From an uncultured Geobacteraceae bacterium (GTDB lineage Bacteria; Desulfobacterota; Desulfuromonadia; Desulfuromonadales; Geopsychrobacteraceae): a DNA stretch of 7,276 nucleotides. Within the stretch, counting starts at the first letter, position 1. Each line of letters opens with the position of its first letter. The stretch covers positions 1-7,276 of the forward strand of contig CALFFB010000026.1 of assembly GCA_937958075.1 (NCBI GenBank), given 5' to 3'. The translations under genes and the position numbers were made by a program. The notes beneath the pieces are model-generated. The model was given only the letters and a program-made list of their open reading frames with translations, was not told the DNA's origin and made no database searches. Below are positions 5,346 to 7,276 of the stretch, one piece after another.

Positions 5346-7166
5346 TCAGAAACTGAGCCGGATTCCGGCATAGGCAGACAGACCGGCCGTGCCATAACCG
5401 GCAACCTCTTCATACTCCTTGTCAAAGAGGTTGTCGATGCGCCCGAAAAGTTTGCAGTAGTCGGTCAGCTGGTAGGACGCGGCGACGTTGACCAGGGTGT
5501 AGGAGGGGAGTTTCGCATCGCCGAAATCGTCCCTCTTGCCGACATAGGTCAGATTGCCGCTGATCTGAACCCGGTCCAGGGGATAGAGGGTCAGGTTCAG
5601 GTGACCGCGATGCAGGGGGCGTTTGAGCAGCCGGGAGCCATCCTCCCGGTTTTTCGTATCCGTGTAGGTGTAGCCCAATTGCACATCCAGCCGGTCAGAT
5701 GGGTAGATGCCAAGAACCGTTTCCACGCCCCGGGTACGGATATCACCGGCATTGCGGTATTCTCCCGTCCAGTCGCCGGTGCTGACATAGTTGATGTAGT
5801 TGCTGATATCGTTGTGAAATACAGTGATTTCAGCTACCAGCAGGCCACCCAACAGGGTCTGTTCGACACCTATATCGTAACCGGTGCTTTTTTCCGGCTT
5901 CAGGTCGCGGTTGCCGGAAAAGTTGTCATACAGCTGGAACAGGGAGGGGGCCTTGAAACCGGTGCCGACGCTGGCCTTGATGCGGGTGCCGGTGGCGGTA
6001 AAGGTGTAGGTCGGAGCAAAGCGCCAGGTTGAATGGCTGCCGAACTCCTGATGGTCGTCAAGGCGCGCGCCAAGACTGGAGGAGAAGGTGCCGAAGGTCA
6101 GGCGGTGTTCCAGGTAGGCACCACGGTGGGTGCCTTTGTCGTTTTGGCCGAAGCTGTTTTCTGCCTGTTCCTGTTCGATTTCGGCGCCGGCAACCAGTTG
6201 GTTGCGCTGATCAAGACGCAGGGTGTTCTGCCACTCCAGCTTGTTTTTTGTCCCCTGATAGTCGCTCTCGCCCCAGTCGGCGTGGTCATCCGCACGGTCA
6301 ATGCCGGTGTGGCTGACGGCCAGTTTGAGCTGCCACCGGTCATCGGCCAGGTGGAAAAGGGTGCCGGCAGCGGCATTCAGGGTCTGGTTGCTGCCCTGAT
6401 GGTTGGCGTCGACCTTGAAATCGTCGTAATCGTAGTCGCTGTCGCTGTAGCGCAGGCTGATGTCCAGCTCAAAGGTGTCGGTATAGCGACCGCCGGTGTT
6501 CAGGGAAAAGGTGGTGTTGCGGTAGCCGTCCTTTTCCCGGTTACCGTATTTTTCGTGGGCCGCGGAAAAACCGTCGCTGTCGGCATGTGTTGCGACGAAG
6601 GACAGGTAGCCGCTCCGGTCACCGACCTGCAGCCCTGCCTGCTGTTGCCAGCTGTTGAAGGAGCCGCCTTCAATTTCGATGTGAGCGGCCGGCCGGTCGG
6701 CCCCTTTTCTGGTGATGATGTTGATCACCCCGCCGATGGCGTCGGAGCCGTAGATGACGCTTTGCGGTCCGCGAACGATTTCGATGCGGTCAATGTTGCT
6801 CGTGGTCAGGTGGGCGATATTGGCGCTGGCGCCGATTTCCGCGGGATCGCTGTATTCAATCCCGTCCACCAGAACCAGGGTGTGCTTGTTGTCGGTGCCA
6901 CGGATAAAGATGGAAACATTGCCCCCGCCGCCGGCCCGGGAGATTTCCAGGCCGGGTACCTGCCGCAGAACATCGGTGACCAGTGGTTGGCCGCTGGCGG
7001 CTATCTGCTCAGCGTTGATCACGGTGATGCTGCTGGCGGTCCGGCTCAAGGGGGTGGCGATGTGGCTTGCCGTGACCACCACCGGCTCCAGAGTGAGGGT
7101 GTCCTGTGCCTGTGCCGTCCCGGTTGTGAGCAGCAGGGCAATGAATAACAACACGCTTTTTTTCAT
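5346..7166 (-). CDS. btuB: TonB-dependent outer-membrane cobalamin receptor, BtuB-like
   Basis: A 606-residue outer-membrane beta-barrel receptor, near the 614 residues of E. coli BtuB. The signal peptide is residues 1-20 (cleavage after AQA). A TonB-box-like stretch, LEPVVVTAS, follows at 26-34. The plug domain is about 40-155, with VTDVLRQVPGLEIS (63-76), IFIRGTDNKHTLVLVDGIEY (86-105) and IVRGPQSVIYGSDAIGGVIN (130-149). The barrel carries GFKAPSLFQLYDNFSGNRDL (403-422) and KPEKS (423-427). It ends in GIRLSF with the terminal Phe needed for barrel assembly. The Asp-rich run at 242-253 (six Asp) recalls the calcium-binding loops of BtuB, though I cannot align it. I chose ATG at 7166 because AGGA lies 9 nt upstream and a normal signal peptide follows; ATG at 7193 has no ribosome site and would put nine polar residues in front. 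It heads the operon behind a strong terminator/attenuator. A siderophore or haem substrate is possible but less likely given the neighbours. Confidence 0.93.
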   Translation of the reverse strand: MKKSVLLFIALLLTTGTAQAQDTLTLEPVVVTASHIATPLSRTASSITVINAEQIAASGQPLVTDVLRQVPGLEISRAGGGGNVSIFIRGTDNKHTLVLVDGIEYSDPAEIGASANIAHLTTSNIDRIEIVRGPQSVIYGSDAIGGVINIITRKGADRPAAHIEIEGGSFNSWQQQAGLQVGDRSGYLSFVATHADSDGFSAAHEKYGNREKDGYRNTTFSLNTGGRYTDTFELDISLRYSDSDYDYDDFKVDANHQGSNQTLNAAAGTLFHLADDRWQLKLAVSHTGIDRADDHADWGESDYQGTKNKLEWQNTLRLDQRNQLVAGAEIEQEQAENSFGQNDKGTHRGAYLEHRLTFGTFSSSLGARLDDHQEFGSHSTWRFAPTYTFTATGTRIKASVGTGFKAPSLFQLYDNFSGNRDLKPEKSTGYDIGVEQTLLGGLLVAEITVFHNDISNYINYVSTGDWTGEYRNAGDIRTRGVETVLGIYPSDRLDVQLGYTYTDTKNREDGSRLLKRPLHRGHLNLTLYPLDRVQISGNLTYVGKRDDFGDAKLPSYTLVNVAASYQLTDYCKLFGRIDNLFDKEYEEVAGYGTAGLSAYAGIRLSF

Positions 7167-7214
7167 CGGCTTGTTTCCTTCTTGTGGTCCCATTCGGCAG
7201 CATGGAGGCGCACT

Positions 7215-7251
7215 AAAAAACCCGCCGCCTGCAAAAGACAGGGGCGGGTTT
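7215..7251 (-). terminator. intrinsic terminator or riboswitch attenuator ahead of the receptor gene
   Basis: On the minus strand a 13-bp stem (7251-7239 with 7231-7218, one bulged base at 7227) surrounds a 7-base loop and is followed by six T (7220-7215), three of them within the stem. It ends about 50 nt before the btuB start. Two readings fit. It may be the terminator of an upstream gene. It may instead be the expression platform of a leader such as a cobalamin riboswitch, whose aptamer would lie right of 7276. The 25 nt right of the hairpin contain no recognisable B12 box, and I see no clear promoter between the hairpin and btuB. Confidence 0.9.
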
Positions 7252-7276
7252 CCGAATTTAAAGCCGCGCTTGCCCA

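Noticed and set aside
6033..7148. Long plus-strand open frame (371 codons) opposite the receptor gene
   Set aside because: It is antisense to a well-supported btuB gene. Long antisense frames are common in GC-rich coding sequence, and the low-complexity V/A/G-rich product fits a shadow.
7252..7276. Part of a cobalamin aptamer inside the window
   Set aside because: No B12-box sequence (AGCCAGGAGACCTGCC-like) is visible on the minus strand here. Only the downstream hairpin can be supported.
1..7276. Mobile elements, CRISPR arrays, phage or toxin-antitoxin genes
   Set aside because: I saw no transposase-like frame, no regularly spaced repeat array beyond the two-copy RNA repeat, and no small gene pairs. 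The genes are intact and densely packed.

Overview
The window carries a five-gene block, all on the minus strand, and a structured non-coding RNA that I place on the plus strand at the left edge. The bases are GC-rich. A chemoreceptor with a periplasmic c-type haem motif sits beside a TonB-dependent corrinoid uptake operon. This combination suggests a Gram-negative, cytochrome-rich anaerobe, most likely of the Desulfuromonadales/Geobacter kind. That assignment is an inference from gene content, not from a marker gene.

Layout in the direction of minus-strand transcription, from right to left. At 7215-7251 a strong intrinsic terminator or attenuator lies just ahead of a BtuB-like outer-membrane receptor (5346-7166). 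Then come a BtuF-like periplasmic binding protein (4462-5331, TTG start), a BtuC-like permease (3464-4468) and a BtuD-like ATPase (2220-3467, GTG start). Spacing is +14, -7 and -4 nt, so the four genes are one operon. The receptor takes the substrate across the outer membrane with TonB energy, the binding protein collects it in the periplasm, and the permease/ATPase pair moves it into the cytoplasm. Cobalamin or another corrinoid is the likely substrate; haem or a siderophore is less likely. The ATPase carries an extra C-terminal domain of about 155 residues, Rossmann-like in appearance, that ordinary BtuD lacks.

After a 177-nt gap holding a possible promoter comes a methyl-accepting chemotaxis protein (258-2042). 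Its periplasmic sensor has a CxxCH haem c site and resembles the DUF3365/Tll0287-like family. A near-perfect intrinsic terminator (189-225) closes it.

The 190 bases at the left edge hold no gene in the window but are highly structured. A 30-position helix (66-95 with 149-178) encloses two hairpins whose loops read ACGGAC and ATGGAC. This matches the feature for which the TwoAYGGAY RNA motif is named, a conserved RNA of unknown function. G-U wobble pairs and a well-placed -10 box (TACAAT, 56-61) both point to the plus strand, so the RNA converges on the chemoreceptor gene. This is the most interesting item in the window.
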